Assembly: GCA_029168955.1 (NCBI GenBank)
Contig: JAPDOI010000150.1
Coordinates: forward strand, 806,001 to 870,000
Reading direction: 5' to 3'
Length of the DNA: 64,000 nucleotides
Origin: Aplectana chamaeleonis
Taxonomy: Eukaryota; Nematoda; Chromadorea; Rhabditida; Cosmocercidae
Shown: piece by piece, positions 22,901-37,900 of the stretch
How positions within the stretch are numbered: position 1 is the stretch's first letter
Layout of the letters: every line of letters starts with the position of its first letter
Notes under the pieces: generated by a model
Told to the model about the DNA's origin: nothing
Databases searched by the model: none
Seen by the model: the letters and a program-made list of their open reading frames with translations, nothing else
Position numbers and translations under genes: made by a program

Positions 22901-25900
22901 CTGCTGCTAGGTGACTGAATACAACGGTCAATAGCTAGAGCGCCGCGTGTGCATTCTATACCGGCGTGTTCACACCGACAGCCAATCAGTGATTGACCCT
23001 GTCAACACGCAGTGACAGTCAGTAGCTGCCACCTCCGAAGGCACTGCTACAGGCCCAGGCCACCCGTGTGGTGGCTCGCCTCAGCGCATCAATAAAATTA
23101 ACAGGAGAATCATTGAAATATTGACAAGAGTCTGGAATCAGGACACTTGCTTCATACTTAGTTGAATTTTATTTTAGAGAAAAGAAACCTGTTGCATATT
23201 TTAATTTTGGTGATGCTCTATATTAATGTCGATCGATAGGGCGGGATCGGAATCGCTCACATCGGGAAGAAATTTCCTTCCACAGTTGCGGGCAACTACT
23301 GTTGTGGCACGCACCTTGAAATTAATCGTGCTAGGGTGGTGGTCGGAATGTTCCAACCGCGAAAAAGGCAGGGGAAGTGGGAGAGGAGCGAAGCGCCGTG
23401 ATTGAAACTGAATGGTCCAGATTGACGGTCTAGTTTTATTGTAATCTCCATGTCCCCTAGTTCCGAGCCAAATTTACTCTGTTCGCTCGCGCGCTTGTGC
23501 TGAGAGATGGTAGAGACAGCAAGAAAGTATGGGGAGAAGGAGACGCAGCGTACGAGCCTAGATGCAAGCGATGAACGGAAATAAAGTTCACTGCGAAACA
23601 GAATATAATCGCGGCAATTTTCGGTCGATTCAGAGAGATAAAGACAACTGTCAGAGACTCTGAGAGTGGGCTGTCACAAACGGGTGTTTGCTTCAGACAC
23701 CATATATCGCTCGTCCTCTGTTTCTTCTTTTTTGAAGTTGGAAAATATCGAGACCACCACCATGCTGATCGGTCAAGGGGTCAAAGGCATTTTTTCGAAA
23801 CAGCATTCGCGTGACTGCAAACTGCTGGCTGGGATGTCACTCTTATATGGTGAAACGGGAGCACCCACTCCCTTCCAAGATAGAGTCATAATAGTTCTAA
23901 CGAGGCTTTCTGGAGATAAAATGCAAACCATATAGTGCAAACCATACAGAAATGGGGGAAGGCCCTGGTGCGGTTGCGGACTCTTCTTAACGCATCGTCA
24001 GTGTCTATTAAGTAGGAGGCCGCGCTTAGCAATCGGGCACAAAACCATCCGATCATTAGTCATCCTCGCTTCGATTCCCCACCCGCAATCCCCTCTTCGA
24101 TTTCCCACCCGGCTTCCCCCCACCCAGTGCTAGACGATACTGTGATCTGATTGTGTTATCACTCACTTCTTTCGAAATAATTGAGATTGGTCAGTGAGTT
24201 TTTTTTCCACTCTCGCATTTTCACCTGTTTTAGTTTCTTCCACAAATGTAGTCGCATCGGTGAAAACACAGGTACTCTTTCGGTATAGACGATTCACTAT
24301 AGAAATTCCGAGAGAAATGTTTATCACACTAGAGCAGTCGAATGATCTGGTCTTCTGCAAACACACTGAACTGTTTGGTGTGGCCAAACAAGCAGTCGGC
24401 CAAGCCCATACAATCTCCAATTTCATTGTATTCTTTAGTGGGTCGTCTAATCCGCAAGAGCGCCAGAACACAGACTTACCAATCCATCACAGCTGTTTCG
24501 GAAAAACATGTGACACTACTAACAAACTACCGTACATTAGAACAAGTCCGTAACCGCACCGCAGCCTTTTTCCATTGCCGTGAATTATATGATTCTGTGA
24601 TAACATGGCCAGCCCTGGCAATTGATTCTTTCTTTCTCAAAAGTTGATTGAGCAAGTTCCAGCCCTAAAAACAGTTCCAGTGATTTTCTTTCGCGGTTTT
24701 TCCTCACGGCAACTGTCCTACGGGGTAATAGAGCTCCCATCTTATAAGGTAAATTCAAAAACAGAACTCATCTGAAATGATGCCTTCGAGTTGTCGGATT
24801 CGAATTCCAACTTCCTCGATGCACCCATTTCCTCATCCCAGGCCAAAAAACAGCTGTCTAGCCCTACGAAACCGTTCCGGCAAGCTGGTGAGCGACGTTT
24901 GGAAAAAAATGTTTGCATTTTTTCCGACCGACTCGTATGATTTTCTCGGGTCTCAGGAGACCATTCCAGACCATTTCTTGGTGGTTATATAAACTTTGAA
25001 GTTTTACTCAGATCAAGACTAAAATTTTTTTCGCCTTTATTTGTTTTTATATTCTGATGAAGTAGCGATGAGCAAAGCCGAATTCGGTGCGAGCTTCGCG
25101 CGCAAGACAATGCTACAGCACAGCAAAATATGTACTGTTTAAGGGCGATATCCACGATGAAATTCGCCTAAGGTTTTTGTCGGAAATTGAAGCGTCTGGA
25201 ACACATTGGAGTAACAGGATCAGGACAAGAGGCAAAACAGAGCTCGGAAGAGGGCTTTGCGGCCCGAATTCGGCTTGCGCTTCACCTTTTAGGTCGCGTT
25301 AGTCCGTAAAAAATGCCCAGCTCGAGCTTATTTCGGGGCACACAGAACTCTTTTCGGGCACTCTTTTGTCCGTTCTTATGACCCTGATACCCCAAAGGGA
25401 CCCCGAACTTTCGATTTCCAGCAAAAAACCGAACACGAAATTTATCGTTGACACTGCCTTTGAGGATCTGATAATCGCACAACGAATCGTTTAAATCTAC
25501 CCTACCGAGCGTTTTAATGATGGACAGCAAACGCGGAGAAGCATCACCTGTGCTTTCTGTTCAGGTCCTGCAAGCGGTAGTGTGCTTCAGTACCTAACCT
25601 TTGCATGTTAGATGTATATAGTACCCGATTCGAATATTTAGTGTTCAGGCACGTTGAAGAACGCAGACTTTGTCCTATTTGTGTCCGCCAAGGAAGAGCA
25701 TTGCGGTAAATCAACCCTTGCATATGCAACACACTGTGCTCTCGAAAGAACGACCAACAGGTGGGACAGCAGACTTTGACTGGACTCCCGCCGTTGTGAT
25801 TTGCTGTGTCAATCCGTATGCTACTGGTGTGGACCAGAAGAGCAAGATCCCTCAACAAATACCATAAAGGCCTGAGGGCTTGAAAGTCAAGAACCAACTT

Positions 25901-28900
25901 CTCGATTAGGCTAGAGCGGTTATTATACGGAGTGGGCAAAAATTCGAAAGAGTGTTTTCATGCAAGTCTACCCTTTTTCTAGATTGTCACCCTTCATCCC
26001 ATCTAAGGCATGCAAGTTTTGATATTTTGAATATTGTATACAGTGAAGTTTAGATAGCTTCTCGAATGGAGATCGAGCTGCCTAGTCGTATATACAAAAC
26101 GTATTGATGAAAGATATCACGAGGCAGCTGAGTTTAATACCAAACTTGGGATGCCAGGCAGAACCCGAACCTGCATCACAACGCTTTCTGGGCGATGGTG
26201 TTATCATTACACTACCGACATCCGCTATGCATCCCTTAACTAGTTGGAACGAGAGCTGTATGGGCACAACAGCAATCACCCGACAACGGGTATTCCAAAA
26301 GAGCACCCGGGTATGAATTGGCAAGCACAAATCGGCATTAAAGGCAGTGTTCACGATGAAAATCGTTTTTCTGTTTTTTCGCCTATCTTAAAAACGGCCC
26401 CATGCTGATTCCAATGGTGTCTCTGAAATCATACAAGACCTGTGGACGCAGATATGGTCCCTCAAAGATTGAGCTATGGAAACATGGTGGACGAGTTGTA
26501 CGTGGCTTGTAACTTCCGTCTTTTGCAGCCAATCTATGCGAGCTGGCCTGAGTAAAGAGAGAAGCTGAGAATGAAGGGAAGAACGGGGCTAGTGATTGAA
26601 AATCATCGCTCATCTCACGATCTCGAGCATTTATTTGTTCACGTCGGTGGGCGTGTGATGCGCTTTTGGGGTTTTCAATGCGCTCGAAGTTGCAAGTTCG
26701 GGCTCTTTTGGGGCTCTTCCTGGCTCGTTTTCATGCGTTCTTTCGACGTTAACGTTACAGAGTGTCCCTCCACTACCCAATCCCAGTGGAATTTCGAAAA
26801 CTTTTTTCATCGTGAACACTGCCTTTAAATCCAGTTAGGCTGAGGCCTTTGAAGACTGAATTTTGATGTTTCTAAATATTCTGAGCTTTCTTATGGCATG
26901 GTGCATGATCACGGAATATTACGAGGAAGCGAGTTTAACGCAAGTTTTGCGATATTAGGTATGGCATAGAAAGGCATTAAACATTCAAAAACATCAAAAC
27001 TCTAACTCTAAAAAGTCTCAGCTCAACTGAAGGCACAGTCCAACCGCAGGGTCAAAATTTGGTATTATATGGTAGTCCGCCCACCGTGAATAGCAACCCT
27101 GCCAGACGCGAAATCTCAATTCGCTCAAATAGGTGAGAAATTACAGGGAAAAAGTCGGCCCCGCCCACAACACCCCAAAGGCTAACCGCGCACACCGCCA
27201 TGGAAAGGGAACCAAGAGCTGTGCTACTGTACATTTTTCCTTCGAGCCTCGTCACAAACCAATTTTACCGCTAGCTAAGATTTCGGTTCCCTCTTCGAGG
27301 CGAAAAGCTTGATTATGTTTTTTGGGTATTGGGGTGGGGCCGACTTTTTCCCTGTAGTCTCTCAATTATTTGATCGAATTGAGATCTTGGCAGGATTGCT
27401 ATACACAGTGGGCAGACACAGTGGGGAGAGACAGATCATACCCGTTGTCGACTGATTGCTGTTGTGCCCCCATATTTCTCGCGTCAACTAACTGAAGCAT
27501 GCAGAACGGATGCCGGTGGAGCACTGGAAACACTCTCGCCGCGAAAGCGTCGCAATGCAGGTTCGAGTCCAGCCTAACAGTCCGAGTTTTATTCCAACTG
27601 CGCTACCTTGCCTCGCGATACCTTGTGATCACATAGAACATCCAAAAACATTAAAATGGTGATGGATAGATTCGCGTCTGCAGACATTAACCCATACAGA
27701 ACTATTCACGACTTATATTGTCTTTCTTTTTTTCTTCGGTTTTTTTTTGGCATGGATTCGTAGCTGCATAAAGATTTGGCGGGGGACAATAGCATTGAGT
27801 GAAATGAGTTGAAATATGTTGATAACTCACCATCGTTGAGGCTTTTGAATGTGGCAAGAGGCGACACCGCCACGCACACGGTCGAGTAATCGATCCTCGC
27901 CCAGGTTCAACCAGACCTTCTATCCCTTCGGGGTCGGTAAATTGGTACCAGACTTCTCTAGGAGGATAAAAACACTTACTTGAGCATCGGCAGTCCCGCG
28001 CAAGTCATTGTGTATGCCAAATACACATTCAAAAGTTTTTACGCGTCTACATGCATGTCGAATGTGTAGCGCATCCCCAGAGGATTGATATACGCCGAGA
28101 ACTCTTACTTCTTTTAACATACCATCATTCGCTCATTAGGTACAGAAGTTTATGAGTGTTATTGAGTCATCCCTCCAACAAGTTTTAACGCGTCATTATC
28201 AAATACATAACATGACACAACACTGCAACCTCACTTCATTAGTTATTCGGTGTTGATGGTGATTCTTCTTCGCCTGAGCAAAATTGATTAAACACTCACG
28301 AAATGTCGATGAATAAGAGGCTTCTCAAGTCTCGAATTTGCGTGGTATAAGAAATCTATTTACAATTCCGAAATTCAGACCTATAGCTGGTCAGGTCAAT
28401 GTATGTCCTGGGACGTTCAACAGTATCAAGTCGAACGAACTCCACCAATGGGAAGCCACAATCAAACACGAGTTGATACATGCTTTTGTCTTTTCGTCGA
28501 GTCTTTATGACAAGTTCTTAGTTACTGGAAAAGGAAAGAAAGGGTTGGTTATTTCTAAGCTGTGAAGAAGTGGTGACTCGAGCATCTTCGATTTTGTGTA
28601 GCCTGTTTTAGAGCAAATGGTGTCATACCTGGCATTCTTGAGCAATTCACCCGTAAAGACTGGGAAGCAGCATCTGGTTTTGTGAGTTTCCTTAATCAAA
28701 GTCCTTTACGGAGACGGGCTAAACAAAACAAACCTGAATGAGTAGATTGGTTAGGCGAAAACTGTATCAGGGTCTGTATGCACGAACGCGAGTGTTACGA
28801 AGGGGTTGGGACGAAAACATCACGTGCATCAGCGTTGTAGAACTTGACCGCATTAGAAGAATGAGCATGCCGAAAAAAGTATAGGTTAAAGGCAGTGGTC

Positions 28901-31900
28901 GCGATCAAATATGCTTGCCTTCTTTTCCTCTCTGAACCCTTTTCTGGGTATAGAGTAGTAGAACCTATGAGAAAAAATCGCGAAAAAACGCTGTTCTAGG
29001 CCAAATTTGAAGCCTGAACTTTCTTGTCTTTTGATGGTGGACGAGGATATCCCACATCATCCGCATCGATGATCTCTATTATCAAGAACATCAGCTGGCT
29101 TAAAATCGAATTTCAATCAATAAACATCCAGATTTATGTACACATCTAGTCAAAAACATTGACTGAAGTGCTTGCTTTCATTGTTCAACTGTTTTATTAG
29201 GTAATTTTGCATTCATTTCTTCCTCTGAATGTCGATGATTTTCAACTGCCCGGCATGAGACTGTGATCTTTCTGTGCACGTGTGCACGAACTGGAAGTTT
29301 AGGGTCTTAATAACTCTAATTCTAGCCCGTTTTTCACCGCGCTACCTTCATAGTTTTTGAGCTGTTTTTGATCTGAGCTGATTTTTGTAGTTTTTCGATA
29401 ACGTTTTTCATCGTGGCCACTGCCTTTAAGTGCATTGAAGGCTCTTCAATCCTACCCGTCGTTTTCTTAGCCTTTCGGCAACTTAAAAACCATCATCGAT
29501 ATCAAAGCCGCAATACAACCTAAAGCAACACAGCGCAGGCAATGTGAAACAGTTGTCCGTGCTGAATGTCGCAAAGCCGTGCTAACGCTTTCGTGTCCGC
29601 TCCCAGCGAAATCCGCCAAAACTCACCACTCTATTATCAAGGCTCAGAAACGAGTTAACGAAAAACAGCCTCTAGAAGTTATCTCACGTACGTTGTTCAG
29701 ATACCTCATAAGGTTACCATGGTCGTGACACCAAAAGTTCGAGAAGAGGCTCGGAAGCATTTCAAATGCCCAGATTTGGAAGGAGCGGAAATCGAGAATC
29801 ACGGCGGTAGTGGAACTGTTGGTGCACATTGGGAGAAGCGAGTTTTTGAGGTGAGTGAAGATCAAGAACAACGTCGCCTGAGAGTAGTCTTTTTTGCCTC
29901 AGAACGAAGCGATGTCCGGCATTGCCACGCAGGTGTACGCTATCTCTCGGTTGACTTTGGCGCTTTTTGAGGATTCTGGATGGTATCGTGTTAATTACGA
30001 GTACGTTTTGATCATAATTTCTTACTACACGAAACATTATTCCAGAGGAATCGGCACGTGGATCGAATCCACACCGCGGGTGTGGCTAAGGAGCAGTTCG
30101 GCTGGTACACACGACTCGCGCGACGGTAAAACGCTGTGCGCGCTCATCGTCCTTGGGCGCGTTAACCGAGGGCACTCCAAAAAAATGTTGTTATTCCATT
30201 TTAGCCGTTCCCCTCAATCGTTTTTTTTTACATTTTGTTTATGTAGGTTGATGCGTCAGACGTAGGGTCGGCGTCGGAATGGATATCATCATCTCCCATT
30301 CTGCTCCAAGAAGCAAACAAAAAGAACTTCAAAAAACTTATATAAAAAGTGCGAATTCCGTTGGAACGATGGTTTGAAAAGCATTGCGTCTAAAAAAGCA
30401 CATTATATACAAAAAAAACATGAATAAAATGTAAAAACTGATTAAAGGGGACAGCTACAATGGGACAACGCTACTTTTTTGAAGGTCCTCGGTTAACGCG
30501 CCCCAAAGACGATGAGAGCGCACAACGTTTTTTTGTCGCGCATCGCGTGTGCTAGCCGAACTGCTCCTAAAGACTCATACATAGCTGGTCGCTTCGACTT
30601 CAAGTCGAAGCGACCAACAAAACTGCCGCGAATTGAAATCGCTCCACGAAGCGATTTCAAATCGCTTCGTCGCTTCGTCAAGTCGCTCGGGCGGCCGCAG
30701 TTTTGCGTACAAAATACAGACAATTGCGGACAGCGCTGTAGGAATTGAAAAAAAAATTTTCTCGGTTTTCGCTGATTCCTCTTGATTTTTCGCGACTTCG
30801 GTGCCTTAATCCTCTAAATAAATTAGTCTTGCATAGCTTTCCAACAAAAACATGGCTTCAAAAGACGACGGGATGCAATTTGCTTGTACAGCAACATAAA
30901 ACATCAACTAGCTTCAGTAGTAGCCGAAAGCTTTGCATGAAATGTGATTTCTCGGTAGCCTTATTGAACTTTCTCATCTCTATAATCCTAAATGTATGAT
31001 AAATACACGTTTTTCCCTTTCACATGACGTATTTTATGCGAGTGAACTGTGACGTGTGCGATTTCGCGCCACATACACAAGGTTGTGACGGAAGATTGCG
31101 GACTAGTCACTTCGACTAGACGAATCGCTTCCATCATGGAAGCGAAGCGACTAGTCGAAGAGAATTACCAAAATCGAGCAGGTCGCTTCGACTAGCTATG
31201 AAATACCTCAGTCGCTCGACGATCGTGACTGAAACTGCAAACTGTTCAAATCCGTCGCGACTCAGTGCAAGATCTGTTGCCGCGACGGGTTTTGTACCTG
31301 TTGGCGGTGCCGCGACTAGTCGAAGCGACCTATGTATGAGCCTTTAGCCTCACCCGCGGTGTGGATTCGATCCGCCTGACGCGGCCAATTAGAATCTTAA
31401 CATATAGTGGAGTTCACCAAGAGTCTCTCATTTACTTATCAATCAGAAGCGGTCGATTGGAGATCAATGAACATGGAACTCGTTGCAGCACAACCGCTCT
31501 CGCTCAATCGGTATCGAGCGTGCTGGTATGGGATTCATGCACATCGACCCCCAGCCGACCGCTTCTTATTGATAAGTAAATGAGACACTTTTGGTGGACT
31601 CCACTATACATAGGTGTGCCGTCCTAGTAGTCAGCCATGTCTATTTGGCAAAAACTTCACTCACAAATTGAACACAATCTATCCATCTGTAACTCTTCCA
31701 TTGTTTTGCAGAGTATAACATCGCACCCGAGCTGTCTCTCGATGCCGAGCGGCTTCAAATCCTTCTTAGCCACATCCGTTCAGAACAGATGGTCGTTTCC
31801 GGGCCGGATTCTGAAGCATTTCCAGAGCGTGTTGTGAAAATGATCTAGCGTTATTCTCAGTATATGCTCAAATGATCAAAGTCGACCTTTTGCCAATTGA

Positions 31901-34900
31901 GAAGTCGTTGGAAGATGCTGGAACTACCTTCGTGTCAAGCGCTAGAGTATTGCTTTGATACCTCGGTAATCGTCTTCATTCTGACATGCTCACGGCCAGG
32001 ATTATCGAAGCAAACGTCGATACATCTTCCTCTCCGTGCAATCCAACCTCTGATCTCTGATTCAGTGCTGCCCACTTCTCTGGTCCGCACGTCATGAGAG
32101 GATGAAAAGCAATTAGCTAGACCCTTGAATATACACAGTACCGTCAGGAGCTCTGTTTCAACTCCTTCAACCGCAACAGATGATGAAGAATCGGCAGCTA
32201 CCGGCCAACAACGCAGCCAGTACTGTCGATTCGTGAACAGCCGTGGTGGTAGGCGTATAACGTTAGCGTGTGCAGCGCGTAGCGGCCGCCGTCTTCCGAA
32301 GTTGACAGCAGACGGGTGAGAAAGCGCCAGGCCAACTCGCCTTGTCCCCTTGCGCGCCACGGCACGACCGCTCGTGATGGTGGCTGCTTGGCTGTGACTC
32401 TTGTACTGTTTTTAGCTTGGCTCGTTATGTGGCCATCCCCGCTGCTTTGGTGGTTTTCACGAATCCAAGTTGTTTAAAAAATAACATTATAATCGCAAGG
32501 GCATCATTTTAGCAAAGCTGAAAGCATGATGTGGGGGCGAGACCTTGGATGTAGATTTGCCAAGCAGAGCTGCCTCACTTGGATGAAAGCAAACCAGGCC
32601 AATCCTTACCCATATTGCACGATGTACGAGGACACTAGGTGAATCTGTTTTCTATGTTTAATACTTTGATAGTCTTGCTTTCAATCAGACCGGTTATACA
32701 AAACGCAAGCGTGACTTATGCGGAAAAATCTGAGCGCAAGTGCGCACTTCAACAGCTTTTTTATTTCAACATGAACGGAGGGCGCACTCCTAAGGCTAGC
32801 ATATCTTCAACAGCTTTTTTATTTCAACATGAACGGAGGGCGCACTCCTAAGGCTAGCATATCGGTGTGTTACCCCCTATAGTAAGCCGTCTATATCACA
32901 TTTCTGGTCGAAGCGACACGGAAGCGAGAACTTCCGTGCAGCATCGACCAGTAGGATAATCTAGTGGTGCGCCGGCCATTAGTGGTTACACACCGATATT
33001 CTAGTCTTAAAGATGGACCCTTTGTTCTTGATGAAGAAGGAGAATAGGCGTTCATCAATGGTATTTCCGTGATTTTATGTATTCACCTCCAACAGATCTT
33101 TTATTTTTCAGATGTACCGTAAATCGATTGGCTAAAGTTAGGTGCAATCTGGAATACCTGGATAGTGAGATATCGGCTGAGTACAATTACAACATCAAAA
33201 ATCTGTACGTTAACAAGAGAGGCGAAAGCATAGCTGGACATATGGGAGGAAGCGTGGAAGCAGCGGATTCTTGCCCCTATTATAGGGTATGCCTGCCAGC
33301 TCGCGTAATCTTTTTGACACATACCACATTGCAACACGAGAAAACAGCTTTTAATTGAGCTGTTTTCTGAAGCGATTCAGAATGCAGTGGAGTATTTATG
33401 TCTACGGTCTATAAAGGAACGTACGTTTCAGGTATATGGTGAGATGACCAGAGAGGATAGTGATACACGCTGCACATTTTCAGACAATATGAACTATAAT
33501 AACTACTCGCTAGAGGTGAGCTTATAGAAAATATATGAGTTGGAAAAGAATGGCCACTCGAATGATCCGCAACAGATTAGAAGGAAGTATCATTCATTGT
33601 TCGGAGTTTGGTTGATTCGCCAATGCTTTGTTTAAAAACGAGTTAACCACAAAAACACCATACATGGTATGGCTATAACCACGCACGGAAGTTTCCGATC
33701 AAAGGCAGGCTTCAATTTGGGACAATCTGTCGGCTTTTCCGCAGAAAATTAATGGTTAAGTGATGGGTGAATCATAGATGAGGTGAAAGCCGGGAGGAAA
33801 AAGTCCGCCACGAGCAACCTGACACAGCATTTCGGTTCCTTGGACTTAGCCCTTCAATGTGCTCAGAGGCACACTACCGTGATAAGAGAAACTCTTCCCG
33901 ACAAAACAGCTGATTATCACAAGAAGTAATGCAACCAAGTAAAAGCTGGCAAAGTAGACTTCTGATTACAGTGAAAACCGTCAGTCGTATGCACCGGTTC
34001 TAGATATTCCTGTAAAATCAGAAAACAAAAGAGCCAATTGATAGCTCAAGTGTGTTTCTGAACAATCTTGTTGAGTATGATCAGCATTGATGTATGTAAA
34101 GTACCTTTTTTCGGAGTGCACAGGCTCTCATTTTCACCTGCACTGGCTGATAACGTAATGCACAGCTGCGGCGCAGTCTGTGGCGGCCCTCCTTAAGACC
34201 GGCGATCATGCCCAAACACGGTTTTTATTGAAGAAAAAAGAAAAGAGCTTTCTCTGAAGTTATCGGTAGTACAGAGAATTAAACAAGGCGTCGACCGCCC
34301 CTCCCCCTTTTTTACCCAATACGATGGCACTTAAATTAACCTTTTTCTTTTTATATCTATGCTGCATAGAACTTTCATAACTAGTATGCAGATATTGAGC
34401 GCAATATATTTCCTTTCTATATAGGCATTTACAGCAAAAAAATCAGTTCGAAAACTCTCTGAAGTAATTGGCCGTGGAACGCGCCGGTCCAATACGGCGG
34501 CTAACCTTGGAACGCGCGGTCTCCTAAGTGTTAAAGGCAGCGTTCACGATGATCACCCTCGGCTACTTTCCACAGTCAAAAGGATAGGCGAGAAGGATTC
34601 TAGGCTCCCAGTGTCGAAAAAAGTTAGAAACGAGCAAGGAGTGGCAAAATAGCGGCTGCAAACATGAGTTTTGGTGTTCCAGAACCGCCCCGTGCTCCAG
34701 TACCGCCCTATCAACTCAGGCAATCGCAGCATTCAATGCGTGTCAAATATGCATTCAACTCGAAGACAAGGTGGTTTCGAGCACAGTCAGGGAACGTGCT
34801 GCTAGGGGAGCACGTGCTCCTATTGTGTTTCAAATCACAGCACGTGCCCCAACACGTAAGCCGTCCAATGCGTGCATGATACACATTCCACTGATGAAAA

Positions 34901-37900
34901 AACGATTATCCAAATAAGGAAAGTATACGATGCACTCCTGAGACGGAACTGAGAGGTCGGCAGCTTCGCCGGTTGAATTATTCAAGTTCGCGGTACTTTA
35001 CCCGCCCAGCCGTTGGAAGCCTCGTCCAATCGCTGACGGCCCCAGATGGTGCTCGGCGAGCTGGCCGCGTCGCACGTCGGTGTGCTGGGCTACCTTGCAG
35101 CACGTACTTCTGAGATTGAATTTTGCGGCACATGCTCCTGCTATGAAATTTGGCAGCACGTGCTGCTGTTTGGAGCACGTGCCCCTGTCATGAAGCCTTT
35201 CGATGGGTGTGGTCACTCGAGTTGAATGCATACTCGACACGCATTGAATGCGGCGGTTTTCTGAGAATGTGAGCGAATCTACACTCAGATTACAGGCATG
35301 ATCAAGTCAAAGAAGTGCTGCTAAGTGAGTTGATCGCTACATTGCTCTGATAGGTATCATACTTCACAGCGGTCCACTCCTCCGCGCTCAAAAATCAACG
35401 TAAACAAGGGATGGCCTATTTCAGCTCAAAAACGCGTTTTTCGTGTCCTTTTTGAGCATGCCTTGCTATATAGGTCACCAGACCTTCCGTAAACCGTGGA
35501 GATATCGGGAGTGAAATTTATTGTGAACACTGCTTTAGAAAACGCAAGCGATCAGCGCTACTTGACGCCAGAAAGTTGGATCTGGACGGAGTTTGAGAGA
35601 GGTATGCTACAAACAGCGCCGCCGGGGTGTATTTCGATAGCAGCGAGTGCAGGTGAAAAGGGGAACCTCTGTACTCCCGACTACTGGGATTGTATGTCAT
35701 TCAAGCTAGTACAGTTCTTTATTATCTAGGGAGCACAACTCAAGATGGGAAGCTTTTGCGAACGCAGTCTCCAAGGAGAAAGACGTTCCCTTCTTGCGCC
35801 GCGCACATATCCCACATCAAAATTGTTTGTACCGAGCTTGGAAATGAGCTACAGGGTGTTCTATAATTATGGGCGCGCGGGTATCGAAATTTTTTTTGAA
35901 CACCTAAGCAAAATTCAACAACAACAAGCATACCAAAATGTCCGCCATCTCCTCGGAGACTGGTAAGAAGTTCGCTTCGTAAGGCAAGGCAGCATTCTCG
36001 CAGGTAGCCGTCGTCCCTCTTGATCTAGAGTTTCCGAAGTGCAGCTTCGAGAAAGTCCAACTTTGGGGAACCTTGGTTCTGATCACAGCTCACATTAGAG
36101 GCAGTGGTCACGATGAAAAACGTTATCGAGAAAACTCAGCTCAGTTCGAAAATAACTGAACAACTAAATATGTCAGTTTGTGCACACGTGCGCAGCGCTG
36201 CTCAAAAAGATAGAAGTCTCATATGTGTAAAGCCAAAAGTCATCGACATTCACAGGCAGAAACAAACGCAAATTTAGCTATTGAAAATAGTTGAATCATG
36301 TAACACTCCATCCAATGTTTTACCTAGTTGAGAACATAAATATTCGAGCAGGTCAGTCCGAAGGTTAATGTTCATTGACTGAAATTCAATTTCGAGCCAG
36401 TTGATGTTCTTGATATTAGAGATCATCAAAGCCTATGATTTGGAGTAGACTCGTCCACCACCAAAAGGCAAGAAATTTCAGGCTTCGAATTCGGCCCAAA
36501 ACAGCGGTTTTTTTGCGATTTTTTCTTTTAGGTTTCACTACTCTAAATCCAGGAATGGGTCAAGAGGGATAAAGAAGACAGGCATACTTTATCGCGACCA
36601 CTACCTTTAAAGGCACAGTACACCCTCAGATATGATTTTTGAGATTTTCATGTGATTGTGTAGAAGACCCCTCCTGTATAACACGTGCCAAATGCCACAT
36701 CTCATTTCCTCCAAATAAGCGAGATATAAGCGACCACCTCAGGCCCGACCCCCTTCGCTCACCACCACAGGCCCGACCCCCTAACAGGTCTTCGAACTCA
36801 ATAGCGGCTCGATGGATGGATGAATTCAAACAAGTCGTCGTTCTCCAGTCAATTACCGAACTGTCTTCTTATCCTGGCTTTAACTCACGCAACGATTGCG
36901 AATATAGAAAAGTTTAGGCCTGTGACAACTCGTCCACCAATTTTTCACCTTCAAAATCTAGGCAACTTTGAGGAGTCATAACTCTGTTCAAAGGGGGTCC
37001 TGTACGATTTCAGAGATACCATTGTAATCAGAGTGTGACCCCCTCCAAGATAAGTATGAAACCTAAAAATTTATTTGTTGGGTGTCCTGTGCCTTTGAGA
37101 AGTCAAGAAGATTCAGGTTCGGTGAGCAAGGTGACCAATATTCGTGCAAGGTGAAGTCATGAAGCTTGCAACGCCTAAATTCTTGAAGAGACTTCTTTTT
37201 ATGCGCTTGCTATTAATCCTGTAAGAAGCAGCAAAGCCTGCTGGCGTGGTAAGCAATTTTCCAGAGCTTGAGAATGTCCTCAAGGATTGCTTGCTTGTCT
37301 ACATCCCTGTCATTTTTGACGCAAGAATCCATGTAAACAGGAGTAGTTCTGCCGGTACTCGTTATTGGTCCCAAAACCATGACAAAAGTGAGATGAGCTC
37401 CCCTTCAAGTGATTTTTACTCACTATGGGGCCGCCCATATTCTTTCGTCCTGTAGATCGACTCAAAGACTTCGTGTCTTTCTCGACTGATTGCAGCTTGC
37501 TGACTTGAAGCAATTTAGATTTTTCTGAAGAATACTAGCAGGGGTTTTTCACCATTATGATGATTCTCAACATACTTGCTCAAGTAATTCGATTTCAAAC
37601 CTTCTTAACTTTCCTGTGGGTGGAACACTGACTTTTCTAAATCTGACGACTTCGTCAGAAAAGATTTCAAACTGAGCGAGACGGCTGTTTGCCTTCTAGA
37701 TAGTTTTGTAAACAAGCAGATCAAATGTCGATGCTTCTTGAATTGTGTCCTTAATTGAGCATTGCGATGGCGGCACTGCGCATCGGATGAGCTTCTATTA
37801 TGCTGCTCCTTAAAAGAATATCAACAAAGTAGTGATGGAAACACGGAGTTGTGATATGAAAGTACTGTGCTTCTCTGGGCCAAATTCCGGTCCGCAAATG

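Noticed and set aside
27508..27580. Functional tRNA gene
   Set aside because: The B-box-like GGTTCGAGTCC is good but the acceptor arms do not pair and related degraded copies occur nearby.
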